NCBI GenBank assembly: GCA_964390625.1
Contig: CAYMID010000011.1
Span: 1 to 27,802 of the forward strand
Direction: 5' to 3'
From: 2-12-FULL-41-16 sp964390625
Lineage (GTDB): Bacteria; Patescibacteriota; Patescibacteriia; Magasanikbacterales; UBA922
DNA length: 27,802 nt
Shown: piece after piece, positions 1 through 8,808 of the stretch
How the letters are laid out: each line of letters opens with the position of its first letter
Numbering within the stretch: the first letter of the stretch is position 1
Translations under genes and position numbers: made by a program
Notes under the pieces: generated by a model
The model's input: only the letters and a program-made list of their open reading frames with translations
Databases searched by the model: none
Told to the model about the DNA's origin: nothing

Positions 1-561
1 GCGACGTACCATTGCTGGCCCCAGGATGACCGCATGAATCCAGCTGACCCATTCCACGGTTAGGGCGGTTTCTAAAATTTGTGTAAACTCAGCCCGGCGA
101 TACCGTCGCACGTGGTGCAAAGCAACATCATGATACGAAAATAGCCAAGGGTGGGCTGGCACGGTGGCCACAAAAATGCCGCCTGGTTTGAGAATGCGGG
201 CAATTTCTTTAACCGCAGCCTGGTGATCTGACACATGCTCCAGCACATCTAAGGCCAACACCACGTCAAAACTGGCGTCTGGATACGCTATACTCTCGGC
301 TGTGCCCAGTGTGACGGTTAATTTTTTAGCCTGGCAATACTGGAGCGCCTCTGGGCTCATATCCACCCCAAACGCCTCGTACCCTAGTGATTTCATGTGT
401 TCCATTACCGCGCCAGTGCCGCAACCAACATCAAGCACCTTGGCCCCTGCTGTAGCCGGCCCAAACCAAGCCAATGCTTGAGCTACATACTGTCGCTTGG
501 CCTTGAACCACCAATGGTTGGCTTCGACCGCTTCCATGCGTGCGTATTCGCTTTTTTCCAT
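1..561 (-). CDS. Class I SAM-dependent methyltransferase, C-terminus cut by window edge
   Basis: The frame is open from an ATG at 561 down to base 1 (187 codons, no stop), so the C-terminus lies outside the window. The protein starts MEKSEYARMEAVEANHWWF, with the HWWF..KR N-terminus common in methyltransferases of glycan clusters. Motif I (KVLDVGCGTG, about residue 47) binds S-adenosylmethionine. Acidic motif II follows (AFGVDMSPEAL), then FDVVLALDVLEHV and LKPGGIFVATVPA, the usual methyltransferase type 11 order. It probably methylates a sugar or lipid intermediate in the cytosol; the acceptor cannot be read from sequence. The start is one base after the stop of the upstream glycosyltransferase (TAATATG), so translation is likely coupled. 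Fold and cofactor are secure, substrate unknown. Confidence 0.9.
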   Translation of the reverse strand, partial: MEKSEYARMEAVEANHWWFKAKRQYVAQALAWFGPATAGAKVLDVGCGTGAVMEHMKSLGYEAFGVDMSPEALQYCQAKKLTVTLGTAESIAYPDASFDVVLALDVLEHVSDHQAAVKEIARILKPGGIFVATVPAHPWLFSYHDVALHHVRRYRRAEFTQILETALTVEWVSWIHAVILGPAMVRR

Positions 562-562
562 A

Positions 563-1285
563 TTAACGGTAATGACCGCGGACACGGTGCCACGACATAG
601 TTAAAAGTTCCCCTATGGTCTGAATCACCGCTCGCCCTACCCGCACCCGCGAGTCCTGATCGTGCGACCACTCTACGGGAATTTCGCGCACTGGCAACTT
701 GTGCAACCGGGCAATATACAACAACTCAGTATCAAACCCCCACCGATCCAACCGCGCACGCGAAAAAATTGTCTGCACGGCAGCACGCGAAAAACACTTA
801 AAACCACAAGTAAAATCACTTACTTGTGGCACCCACACGTTAGAAATTTTGGTAAAAACATGACCCAAGGTAGTACGCAAACGCGATTCTGAGCGCTTAA
901 TCTGCGACTGCCCCAAACGTCGACTACCAATCACGACTGCATCCTGTGATGACAGAGTTTCCTTTAATTCCGCAAATGTTTTGAGTGGCGTAGCTAAATC
1001 GACGTCGAAAAACAACACCCACTCCCCTTTTGCCGCCAACGCGCCAGTGCGCACCGCATAACCCTTGCCCCGATTTTGGGCGTACGAAAGCACGCGACAC
1101 CCGTATTTTTTGGCATAATCGCCAAGTAGTGCGGCTGTGCCATCATTCGAACCATCGTTTACAAAAATCAACTCACACTCTACCCCAAACGCCCCAAAAA
1201 AATTAGTAATTTGCCCAATGTTGCGCGGCAAACGCTTGTCTTCGTTATAAACCGGAATTACTACTGAATACACGGGCTGAGCCAT
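563..1285 (-). CDS. GT2 family glycosyltransferase, DPM1/polyprenol-phosphate type
   Basis: A GT-A fold family 2 enzyme of about 240 residues. It opens YSVVIPVYNEDKRLPRNI, followed by ELIFVNDGSNDGT (nucleotide-sugar binding), AQNRGKGYAVRTGAL, and FFDVDLATP carrying the DxD-type metal site. The C-terminal part (TCGFKCFSRAA, RWGFDTELLYIA, IPVEW) matches dolichyl/polyprenyl-phosphate glucose or mannose synthase-like enzymes, which load a sugar onto a lipid carrier at the inner membrane face. There is no C-terminal membrane pair, so it is the soluble short form. I chose ATG 1285 because it follows the upstream stop by one base (TAGTATG), the same junction as at the next gene. An in-frame ATG at 1297 would add four residues and overlap the upstream gene. 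The middle gene of a three-gene operon. Confidence 0.9.
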   Translation of the reverse strand: MAQPVYSVVIPVYNEDKRLPRNIGQITNFFGAFGVECELIFVNDGSNDGTAALLGDYAKKYGCRVLSYAQNRGKGYAVRTGALAAKGEWVLFFDVDLATPLKTFAELKETLSSQDAVVIGSRRLGQSQIKRSESRLRTTLGHVFTKISNVWVPQVSDFTCGFKCFSRAAVQTIFSRARLDRWGFDTELLYIARLHKLPVREIPVEWSHDQDSRVRVGRAVIQTIGELLTMSWHRVRGHYR

Positions 1286-1286
1286 A

Positions 1287-3296
1287 CTATTTACCATTTA
1301 CCAAAGCACGAATCTGCTCGCCCTCGGCACTTAACTTCAGACCAGTTTTATCAAACTCAACAAACATTTGTTTGGCCTTTTCTTTTTGTCCAGCGTTATT
1401 ATACGCTAGCGCCAATCGCCACCAACTACCCTCAATTTTTTTATCATTATTCCAGGCCTGTTCCATCACGGTGACCGCCTGATCATTTTGTCCTAGCTGT
1501 TGATACACACCAGCCAACAAATACTGAATCTGCTGACGACGCGGGGACTTTTTGAGCGCATCCTCGAGTGCAGCCTGAGCTTCTAGCACATAGCTGGATT
1601 TATTTTCTAGCTTCGCTCCAGTCATTGCTAATTGCGCTAAATTTATCTGATTACGGATATCATACGGATGCATTACGATGTTTTGCTTCAAACCATTATA
1701 GGCTGGCTCAAACACCAACAAAGCCAAATCAGTTCGCTTTGCTTGTGTAACATATTGCATCGCCACTTGGTCAACCACACGCGCAAAATCAGCTCGAATA
1801 TCGTCAATATGAGGGGATCCAACTTGCAATGCCTGATTATACTGAGTAACTGCTAATTTGGGATCGCCATACAACGACTGCAAAGCCTTAAGAGTAGTTG
1901 TATTTGCCTTGGATACTCGCACGTTGGTCGTATAAATAACTAGCGTAGTAATCAAGGCTGCAGCAACTAGCAATGGCGTGCCAATCGTTTTGTCCGAAGG
2001 GGCTTTGGTAGTCGTTGCACCAATTGTCTGTTGATTTAGGTAGGCCAAAGCAAAGAAAAAATACAAATACGAAGTTGGATTTTCGAATACAAACGTAGCC
2101 TGCACCAGGTGGGCGGTCAAAAAACCTAGGCCATAAACCAGTAGTACTTGATCAATACGGCCAGCTCGATACGCCGTAATGAGCGCGTAGGCAGCTGCGG
2201 CAAAAATACCCAAGTATGTCAGCACACCAACCGCACCCTGCGTGGCCAAAGTATTCACAATAATATTGTGAGCATTGTCAAACCAAGTTTCACCCCAACC
2301 GTGTTCCAAAAATTCTGGACGGTAATGCTCGTTGAAAGCGTAAAAAAAGTTGTTAATCCCCCACCCAAACACTGGGCGTTCACGCCAGGACTCAACCGCA
2401 ATCTGCCACGACATCAACCGGGTACCAGCCGTGCCCTCGGCTACCGACGTATTTAACAAACTCCCCACTGCCGGAATACCACGAACAAAAGTGGTGGTTC
2501 TAAACGAGAATAATAACGCGGCCAGGACTACCACAGAGGCAACGCCAACCGCCACCCACTTGCGTACTGGTGCGCCTTTTTTGGCCGTAACCGTGACTGT
2601 AATAGTCGCCACAATTAACCCAGCGATCATACCCAAAAGGGTGCCACGTGTGCCACTAAACAGCAGGCCAGACACACCAAGTAACCCAACCAAGCCAGCG
2701 TATGTTTTGCCACCAGTGGTGGTTTCACGGAACCAGGCTAATCCGGCTAGCCAAATGAGGAACAAACCATACCCACCCAAATAAATCGCGTTTCCCAGTG
2801 TTCCAGCGACACGGTCCGAACCATTATTCAACAAATAAGTAGGATCAATTTTTTGCTGAATCCCGACCAACATCACGATACTGGCTGCCCCCATAAACCA
2901 CCGGGTAATCCATTGCCAGCGCACCCGGCCAAATTCGGTGTGAGTAATGACCAAATAAAACACCAAATAATGTACCAGGGTAAATAAACCAAGCATGCGT
3001 TCGTGACCATCCCAAAAACTGCGGTACCAATCAACGCTCGTAAAGGTTGATAGAGCCAAGCTAGCAAAAAACGCCAGCACAGCCACGGTAATTGGCGTCA
3101 ACTTAACCTTATACCGCTGGTAATTAGTGGTCAGTAAAATTGCATACACCCCCAGCATTACCACGGCTAAACTGCGAAACCACAATACTTTAGGAACAAT
3201 AAAGGGGAAAATATAACTGCGGTACGGCACCAACAACGGGGTAAAAAACACCGCGCACAATAAAAAAAGTAGTCCGATTTCTAGATTTTTTCGCAT
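1287..3296 (-). CDS. O-antigen ligase/polymerase-like membrane protein with C-terminal TPR domain
   Basis: About 669 residues. The first two thirds hold roughly ten to twelve hydrophobic segments. The Wzy_C/O-antigen ligase signature regions are visible: LLFSGTRGTLLGMIAGL, then a large periplasmic-type loop with GWGINNFFYAF and WFDNAHNIIVNTLATQG, whose His is typical of the ligase family. From about residue 540 there are TPR-like helices (ALEDALKKSPRRQ, LLAGVYQQLGQNDQAVTVME, WWRLALAYNNAGQKEKAKQMF). The family joins or polymerises undecaprenyl-linked glycans outside the membrane; membrane-TPR fusions of this type are common in Patescibacteria. I chose ATG 3296 (MRKNLEIGLLFLL) because a longer frame from 3359 would begin inside the preceding terminator and add a non-hydrophobic extension. 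Heads the operon with GT2 and methyltransferase. Confidence 0.85.
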   Translation of the reverse strand: MRKNLEIGLLFLLCAVFFTPLLVPYRSYIFPFIVPKVLWFRSLAVVMLGVYAILLTTNYQRYKVKLTPITVAVLAFFASLALSTFTSVDWYRSFWDGHERMLGLFTLVHYLVFYLVITHTEFGRVRWQWITRWFMGAASIVMLVGIQQKIDPTYLLNNGSDRVAGTLGNAIYLGGYGLFLIWLAGLAWFRETTTGGKTYAGLVGLLGVSGLLFSGTRGTLLGMIAGLIVATITVTVTAKKGAPVRKWVAVGVASVVVLAALLFSFRTTTFVRGIPAVGSLLNTSVAEGTAGTRLMSWQIAVESWRERPVFGWGINNFFYAFNEHYRPEFLEHGWGETWFDNAHNIIVNTLATQGAVGVLTYLGIFAAAAYALITAYRAGRIDQVLLVYGLGFLTAHLVQATFVFENPTSYLYFFFALAYLNQQTIGATTTKAPSDKTIGTPLLVAAALITTLVIYTTNVRVSKANTTTLKALQSLYGDPKLAVTQYNQALQVGSPHIDDIRADFARVVDQVAMQYVTQAKRTDLALLVFEPAYNGLKQNIVMHPYDIRNQINLAQLAMTGAKLENKSSYVLEAQAALEDALKKSPRRQQIQYLLAGVYQQLGQNDQAVTVMEQAWNNDKKIEGSWWRLALAYNNAGQKEKAKQMFVEFDKTGLKLSAEGEQIRALVNGK

Positions 3297-3332
3297 ATAT
3301 TCGAGTTTGGGTAAGAATCCAATAACCCCCTT

Positions 3333-3361
3333 ATCATACCCAATTATCCTATAAAACACAA
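3333..3361 (-). promoter_or_regulatory. Possible weak sigma70 promoter for the ligase operon
   Basis: Read on the minus strand: TTGTGT (3361-3356), 17-base spacer, TATGAT (3338-3333). This would start transcription about 30 bases before ATG 3296. The -35 is poor and touches the S-layer terminator, so read-through from the S-layer gene is an alternative. Confidence 0.3.
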
Positions 3362-3384
3362 ACCCCTCCCAAAAGGGAGGGGTT
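3361..3384 (-). terminator. Rho-independent terminator of the S-layer gene
   Basis: A ten-base stem (AACCCCTCCC / GGGAGGGGTT) with an AAAA loop, followed on the minus strand by a T-rich run (TTTGTGTTTT). It lies about 40 bases after the S-layer stop and before the ligase gene, separating the two units. Confidence 0.85.
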
Positions 3385-3423
3385 TGTTGACTTACGTGTC
3401 GTTAGGACACTAGACCAAACTCA

Positions 3424-6400
3424 TTAGAGAGTCTTGATCAAGGTGTCACCTTCAACATCGTAGGAGTCCGAAGCCGAGTAGGCAGTACCGTTTTCCGAAC
3501 CACCGTTGGCTGGGGTGTAGTAGTACAAGAGTACACCATTGGCCCAGTTTGCTTCGTTGGTAGCGTCAGCGGCACTGTAGCCGGTGGCACCATCCAATTT
3601 AGCGGTGAGGGAAACACTACCAGTCGTCTTGCCCGAGAGGGCGTTCGAGGTGTCAGCAACCACTACAAAGGTACGAGACCCGCCTGCCGAGATGGTCAGG
3701 TTCGAGAACAAGTTACCCAAGGTATCGTCTGCCAATTGGCCAAAGACCAAATTGATTGACGAAGTGGTGGCGTTCAAACAGTTCTGAGCACCAGTACCAC
3801 CGGTAGTAGCAAGACCACCAGCGAGACACGAAGTGCCAGCCACAGCGCCCGAACCATTCGTGTTGTGAGCCAACGAAGTGGTAGAGAGTTGAGTGGCCAA
3901 ACCGCCCGAAGAGTTGGCTTCCCACAACGCAAAGCTGTGGACAGTACCAGTACCCGAGGAAGCGGCAGCAGCCAAACCACTGACAGCCACGTTAACAGTA
4001 GTCGAGGCGATTCTCAATTCACGGTCACCAGGGTTGGTAACGGTAAACTTGAAGATCTGAGCCTGAGTGCTGATTGGCAACGAAGTGCCAACCGACTGCT
4101 TGACAATTACTGGAGCAGTATTGTGGAAGAGGTAGAAGGTTGAGGTTACAACCGAGTCTTCCAAGTCCTGACCAGCAGCACCAAAGTCTAACTGACCGCT
4201 GGAGTTATCAACCACACCACCCGAAGCGCGGAGCATTTCGAAGTCAGTGGTGGAAGTCGAGTAAATACCGAAGGCTGAGGTAGTAGCTGGGTTCATAACA
4301 CCAGAACCGTTGATGGTGCCCATGAGCACCAAGTACTTGGTCTGGTCAGCCATGACCTTAAGCATAGCATCCTTGGTAAAGCGGACATAACCATTGTTTG
4401 TGCCAGGAACATAAGAACCTGTAGCCAATGGAGTGGTCATGTTAGCCGAATCGTACAACGAGAGAGTGCCAAATTCTGCGGCATCAGTCTTCACTGCGCG
4501 AGCGGCGTCTGGGCGAAGCACGTGGAAGGTAATCTTGTTCAAGGTTATATCTTCGTTTTGAGCTTCAATTTTCCACTTACCGAGCTGCATACCAGTTGCC
4601 GATGGAGTACGGATAGCCGAGACAGTTGTGTTGTCGTTGGCAGCCGAGATGATCACGTTTACTGCTTGAGCAGTAGCGGTCTGACCAAGTACAGCACTCG
4701 AACCATCCAAAGTGGCCGAGTTACCGGTCGAAGCACCGACGTAGTTGGTGGACGAAGCCGACATAACCAAGGTGTGACCCGAGGTCATGGTGGTGTCTAC
4801 GTCACCGCGAACTTCGATGAGGCGGATAGCGTTAGCTGGTACCAATTGATCGAAGGTAAAGGTGTTCGAAGAAGTGGCAGCCGAAGCAACAGTAGTACCA
4901 ACCTTCTTGAGGGTGGCTACAGTTTCACCAGCCCAGATTTCCAAGTTCTTTACAACAGTAGCAGCCGAAGCAGTACCATTGTTAGAAACTGTGAAACTAG
5001 TTACGCGAACGTTTTCTGCACTACCGGCCTGAACAACATAACGGGAGAGGGCGATACCCTTGCTACCTGGCGTAATGTTGCGGTTTGCCAAAGTACTGTC
5101 CTTTGACAAGGTCAAGTTTGTACTCTGAACAGTCACCACGTTGGCCGAAGTACCTCCGTTCGAGCTGCTTGGCATGTTGTCACTGTAGTCCAAAGTGGAC
5201 AAACGACGACCATAAGCGTTACCAACAGATACCTGGTAACCGGTCGAGGTGGCATTACTACTAATGTCACCCTTAACGATCAAACTCTTGGTGGTACCAG
5301 CTGGAATAGTCCAGTACAAGGACAAACTGCGCTGACTGCCGCCAGTATAAACTGCGTCAGAAGCGGAGCTAGCACTGAAGGTCAACAGGGTATCTCCACT
5401 GTCAGTAATCAAACTTACATTGCCTGCAAGAGGCATGTTATTTGCACCTGACGAAGTGATCGAGATACCGAGCTTGCGGATTTCAATGTCTTCACCAATT
5501 GCAGTCACGTCGAACTTAGCGAGCTCAACGCCAGTGGCGCCGGCCGACACGTTGCCCGACTTAGAGGCTGTATTCTTGGAGATTGACAATGAACCTGAAC
5601 GAACAGCAAAGTAACCATCTGGAGCGCCACCAGCAAAGAAGCTGGTTGGGAGCAGGCTGTAACCAAGAGCAGCGTCACTGACTTCTACGTCAGAGTCGTT
5701 CTGAACCTGGGCACGCACATAGTTACCTGAACCGTTAGCCACTTTGGCGCGGAGCGTTACAGTGCGGTTCTGGCTCTTTGGAACAACGTATGGCTTGTCG
5801 AATTTGACAGTAACATAACGGTTACCAGCGTATTCGGTTTTACCAAGTACAGTGTTATCGTGAGCCAAGACTTCAAAGTTGGTGAAGTCCTTGTCCTTTG
5901 CAGTACCTTCCAAGAAGAAGATCATGCTCTGAACCGAGATGTCATTGCGACCACTGGTCTCAGTGAACTTGAACTTACCAATTTCTTTTACATCACCAAC
6001 TGAAACATTGGCCGTAGTTTTATTGGCCAAGTTATTACCACCAACAGCGGTCGAGGTAACGGTGAAGCTCGAGAGTGAACTACTACCATCAACGATCGAC
6101 ATCACGTTACCAGCAACTGGGAAGGAACCTTCGATAGCAGAGGCGTTGGAAGCAATGTCAGTAGCGGCGGCGATACTAGCACCAACCGAGCCACTGTTTG
6201 TACTTGTTGCCAAGTTCATTTTAACAGTTACAACTTCGGTCGAGCCAGCGGCAACAACAACTGGTTCACTGGCAAAGCCAATAACCACTTTGTTGTCCGA
6301 GGAGATCGAAGTCATAACGTCACCTTTGCGGTAGCCTTTAGCATCCCAAAGACTTACGCCGGTTACATTTGTATTTGCAACAAGGCCGGTACGGGTAATG

Positions 6401-7314
6401 GTGAAACCATTTACCTTTACGTCCTTACTACCGGCACGGAGGGAAACCTTCAATACTGCGTTATTTGCAGTACCATCGGCCAAACCACCGGCTGGCTGTA
6501 CTGGAGTGTCGGCCGAAAGGCTTACGCTCAAGTTACCACCAGTTGTTGGAGTGGTTACAGGACCAGTCGAACCACCAGCACGCTGACCAGGGTTAGTGGT
6601 AATAGTAGCTGGAGTTACACTAGCACTGTCCATCGAAACAGCGGTGAAGGTAGTTTCGGATACAGTGCGAACATCCTTCGAGAGGTGTGCTGGCAAAGTA
6701 CCATCAACTTTCTTCAACATGCCGCCAGTGACAGCGTATACAGTGGCGTCGTTGGCCTTTTTGACCAATTCACCATCGTGCAATTTAGCTAATTCACCAG
6801 AAGCGGTGGTAAGGTTGGAGAACCACTGGTCAGACCAGTCAGAAACCAACTTTTCCCAACCAGCACCATAGGTGGCGGTCAAGACAGCTGGATCAGTTAC
6901 CTTAACTTTCATGTTACCAGGAGCCACTGCCCAAATTGTTGGGGACAATGGAGTCTTGAGAAGACGAGAACCTGGGCGGAAGTTTACACCACCGGCCAAA
7001 TCATAAGCGTCCAAGCAAGAAGCTGGAATTTCTTTTACCTGTACGTTAGCAAAACTACCGTACCAACTTTCAAAGACTTCAGCCTTTGGGAAGTACAAGC
7101 GCTTCATGTCGCTTGTCAACAAGTATACAGCAGTTGTTGCTGGGTTGCTCTTTACTGTTGGAACCTTGAAAAGGTCACCAGCAACGAGCTCAGGGCAGGA
7201 AGCTGCAGCCACGCCAGCTGGAACAAAGGCCGAAAGACCTACGCTCCAGACCATGGTCATACCGACCACAGACATGGTGAAAAGCTTCTTGCCGAACTTT
7301 TTAAATTCGTGCAT
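3424..7314 (-). CDS. Giant secreted S-layer-like protein
   Basis: 1296 residues, the largest gene here. A signal peptide (basic MHEFKKFGKKLF, hydrophobic core, AGVAAAS near residue 38) sends it across the membrane. Residues about 40-200 form a region with VYLLTSDMKRLYFPKAEVFESWYG and a second weaker copy (ATVYAVTGGMLKKVDG), a domain often seen at the N-terminus of large Patescibacteria surface proteins. The rest is a long Ser/Thr/Ala/Gly-rich chain of beta modules that recur as AGSxDVxVxxxTI-like starts and RTVTLRAKV/RLIEVRGDVD-like edge strands. Cysteines are nearly absent. There is no LPXTG, SLH or C-terminal anchor. Its size, composition, own promoter, long leader and strong terminator fit an abundant S-layer subunit. 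The role is inferred; no experimental relative can be named. Confidence 0.8.
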   Translation of the reverse strand: MHEFKKFGKKLFTMSVVGMTMVWSVGLSAFVPAGVAAASCPELVAGDLFKVPTVKSNPATTAVYLLTSDMKRLYFPKAEVFESWYGSFANVQVKEIPASCLDAYDLAGGVNFRPGSRLLKTPLSPTIWAVAPGNMKVKVTDPAVLTATYGAGWEKLVSDWSDQWFSNLTTASGELAKLHDGELVKKANDATVYAVTGGMLKKVDGTLPAHLSKDVRTVSETTFTAVSMDSASVTPATITTNPGQRAGGSTGPVTTPTTGGNLSVSLSADTPVQPAGGLADGTANNAVLKVSLRAGSKDVKVNGFTITRTGLVANTNVTGVSLWDAKGYRKGDVMTSISSDNKVVIGFASEPVVVAAGSTEVVTVKMNLATSTNSGSVGASIAAATDIASNASAIEGSFPVAGNVMSIVDGSSSLSSFTVTSTAVGGNNLANKTTANVSVGDVKEIGKFKFTETSGRNDISVQSMIFFLEGTAKDKDFTNFEVLAHDNTVLGKTEYAGNRYVTVKFDKPYVVPKSQNRTVTLRAKVANGSGNYVRAQVQNDSDVEVSDAALGYSLLPTSFFAGGAPDGYFAVRSGSLSISKNTASKSGNVSAGATGVELAKFDVTAIGEDIEIRKLGISITSSGANNMPLAGNVSLITDSGDTLLTFSASSASDAVYTGGSQRSLSLYWTIPAGTTKSLIVKGDISSNATSTGYQVSVGNAYGRRLSTLDYSDNMPSSSNGGTSANVVTVQSTNLTLSKDSTLANRNITPGSKGIALSRYVVQAGSAENVRVTSFTVSNNGTASAATVVKNLEIWAGETVATLKKVGTTVASAATSSNTFTFDQLVPANAIRLIEVRGDVDTTMTSGHTLVMSASSTNYVGASTGNSATLDGSSAVLGQTATAQAVNVIISAANDNTTVSAIRTPSATGMQLGKWKIEAQNEDITLNKITFHVLRPDAARAVKTDAAEFGTLSLYDSANMTTPLATGSYVPGTNNGYVRFTKDAMLKVMADQTKYLVLMGTINGSGVMNPATTSAFGIYSTSTTDFEMLRASGGVVDNSSGQLDFGAAGQDLEDSVVTSTFYLFHNTAPVIVKQSVGTSLPISTQAQIFKFTVTNPGDRELRIASTTVNVAVSGLAAAASSGTGTVHSFALWEANSSGGLATQLSTTSLAHNTNGSGAVAGTSCLAGGLATTGGTGAQNCLNATTSSINLVFGQLADDTLGNLFSNLTISAGGSRTFVVVADTSNALSGKTTGSVSLTAKLDGATGYSAADATNEANWANGVLLYYYTPANGGSENGTAYSASDSYDVEGDTLIKTL

Positions 7315-7490
7315 AAATAATGTTCTTGACTTATGGAATTGATTCCTTAAGTCAGGTTATTTAAGGACTGCTTGGCTACCGGGGACACCGGCATCGACCT
7401 TTTGGCTAGCAGTTTCAGCACTTAGTTCTAATGAACCAAGTGCTCACGCGCCCCAGAGGGAGCGTGTTGCCTCTGATTACTCAGAGACAC
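7315..7490 (-). promoter_or_regulatory. Hairpin-rich 5' leader of the S-layer gene
   Basis: About 170 transcribed, non-coding bases fold into five successive local hairpins. Arms in plus-strand coordinates: 7471-7476/7481-7486; 7445-7449/7462-7466 (CACGC/GCGTG with inner CCC/GGG); 7418-7443 (GCACTT..AAGTGC with inner GTTC/GAAC); 7368-7372/7408-7412 (CTGCT/AGCAG) enclosing CCGG/CCGG; and 7327-7354 (TGACTTA/TAAGTCA plus GGAAT/ATTCC). No Shine-Dalgarno lies at the usual distance before ATG 7314. Long stable leaders are known for abundant S-layer mRNAs; a ligand-sensing role is possible, but I recognise no riboswitch class. Confidence 0.6.
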
Positions 7491-7520
7491 CATATACCGT
7501 ATGGCTATCAGCACTGTAAA
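7491..7520 (-). promoter_or_regulatory. Probable S-layer promoter inside a palindrome
   Basis: Minus strand: TTTACA (7520-7515), 18-base spacer, TATATG (7496-7491), or GTATAT with 17. Predicted start near 7484. The -35 falls in the loop-proximal part of the palindrome at 7502-7539. Confidence 0.45.
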
Positions 7521-7539
7521 ATTACAGTACTGATAGCCA
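7502..7539. repeat. 18-bp near-perfect palindrome with a 2-base centre
   Basis: Left arm TGGCTATCAGCACTGTAA (7502-7519), right arm TTACAGTACTGATAGCCA (7522-7539): 17 of 18 positions pair. It begins 7 bases beyond the DUF5667 stop and covers the probable -35 of the S-layer promoter. There is no T tract on either side, which argues against an ordinary terminator and favours an operator or RNA-processing hairpin. Confidence 0.8.
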
Positions 7540-7546
7540 CACAGTA

Positions 7547-8806
7547 TTATTTTCGTGTCGAAGATGATGTTACAGCAGAAGTTGAGCTTACACTCCCCAC
7601 CAATGGTGCATTTTTTGTTTCGACTAAAATTCTAGTGGTTTCGCCAGCTGATTGGTTTAGATCTCTCAACTTATTGACCGCTTCGCGTAAATGACCGTCG
7701 TCAATTGTTTTTTGAATTTCACCCACCGATGCTTGCAACGCAACGGTTTTCTGTTCAACAGTCTTAATTACATTCACCGGTACTGTAGTAGCCGTATTTG
7801 CAGGATTAGTTATTACAGTTGTTGTGCTAAGTGCAATCGTAGACGTGACTGGTGTGGAACTTGGCGCGGTTAAGATGGTGGCACTGTCACCCCGTGCTTC
7901 GAGAATTTCAGCAGTAGAGGTGGTCTGTTGTTTGATATTCTTAACCGTTTGTTCTAAGACCGAAGTAGTTTCGGCCAACTCCGAAAGTTTAGCATTTACC
8001 AGCGTAGTTACCGTGGCACTACTTGGCGACTCAGGAGCAGTTTTTTCTTGGGCAGATACAACTGCTTCAACCGTACTAAGCGAACTTTCGTTAACTGATT
8101 TAACAGTATTAACAACGGTTTTGGTTAATTCAGTGTCAACCGAGTTAGCGGCCGGGACAGTTTCTTGTAAACTCTTTACAATCTCGGTGGCATTCTTATT
8201 CACATCAGTCACAATGGCGATTGCCGCTGGAAGTTCGGCTTTGGAAACTGATTGCACCTGAGTGTTGACTGCCTCACTAGCGGTCTTGACTGCGTTAGCT
8301 ACGTCCTTGGCCGCAACATTAAGGTCGTTAACAGTTTTTTGACGGGTTGAATCATCGGTCGAGCTAGTCTGTTCGGCCACGGCGCGCTTAATATCTTCGG
8401 CCCGGTTTTTGGCTAGCCCCAAGTGAAGTTGGGCCTTTTCACTATCCGAAGCCACCAAACTTTTGACTGCCACCTCGGTATTTTGGGCCGCACGCTTGAT
8501 TGACCACAAACGATCACCTGGCAAGCTATTAAACGAAGCACTGACGCTCGCAATCCAACCACCAGTAGTCAGAACAGCCACTAGCAAACCAGCCAAAACC
8601 GGTTTGGCTAAACGCCAAGCACCCGCATTACCAAACATGTATTTAATTTCTTCGGTTCGAGTTGACCAAGAAACTTTCTCAGGAACAACTACGGTATTGC
8701 CAATTTGATTCAATAAACGAGCACGATTTTTTTGCGCCCAAGCCAAATCAGGCTGAATGGTTTCAGCCTGTTGCAATTCACGTAATTTGGCTCGGACAAT
8801 TTGCAT
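7547..8806 (-). CDS. DUF5667 single-pass membrane protein, putative anti-sigma partner
   Basis: 419 residues. A cytoplasmic N-terminal helix-rich part (1-65) is followed by one membrane segment (about 68-90, PVLAGLLVAVLTTGGWIASV). Right after it comes the DUF5667 signature SLPGDRLWSIKRAAQNTEVAV (residues 94-114). The outer part is a long Ala/Thr/Val-rich helical or coiled region, ending in Ser/Thr repeats without an anchor. Its ATG lies two bases after the stop of the ECF sigma gene (TAATTATG), so the pair is almost certainly co-translated. DUF5667 has no proven function. In Patescibacteria and Actinobacteria it often follows ECF sigma genes, and the topology (cytosolic head, one helix, extracytoplasmic tail) fits an anti-sigma/sensor; that role is an inference. 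Confidence 0.85.
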   Translation of the reverse strand: MQIVRAKLRELQQAETIQPDLAWAQKNRARLLNQIGNTVVVPEKVSWSTRTEEIKYMFGNAGAWRLAKPVLAGLLVAVLTTGGWIASVSASFNSLPGDRLWSIKRAAQNTEVAVKSLVASDSEKAQLHLGLAKNRAEDIKRAVAEQTSSTDDSTRQKTVNDLNVAAKDVANAVKTASEAVNTQVQSVSKAELPAAIAIVTDVNKNATEIVKSLQETVPAANSVDTELTKTVVNTVKSVNESSLSTVEAVVSAQEKTAPESPSSATVTTLVNAKLSELAETTSVLEQTVKNIKQQTTSTAEILEARGDSATILTAPSSTPVTSTIALSTTTVITNPANTATTVPVNVIKTVEQKTVALQASVGEIQKTIDDGHLREAVNKLRDLNQSAGETTRILVETKNAPLVGSVSSTSAVTSSSTRK

Positions 8807-8808
8807 AA

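Noticed and set aside
7360..7490. c-di-GMP-I-type riboswitch upstream of the S-layer gene
   Set aside because: Some pieces (CCGGTAGCC, GCCAAAAGG) recall the GEMM motif, but the conserved CACGCACAGGGCAAACC core and the spacing are absent.
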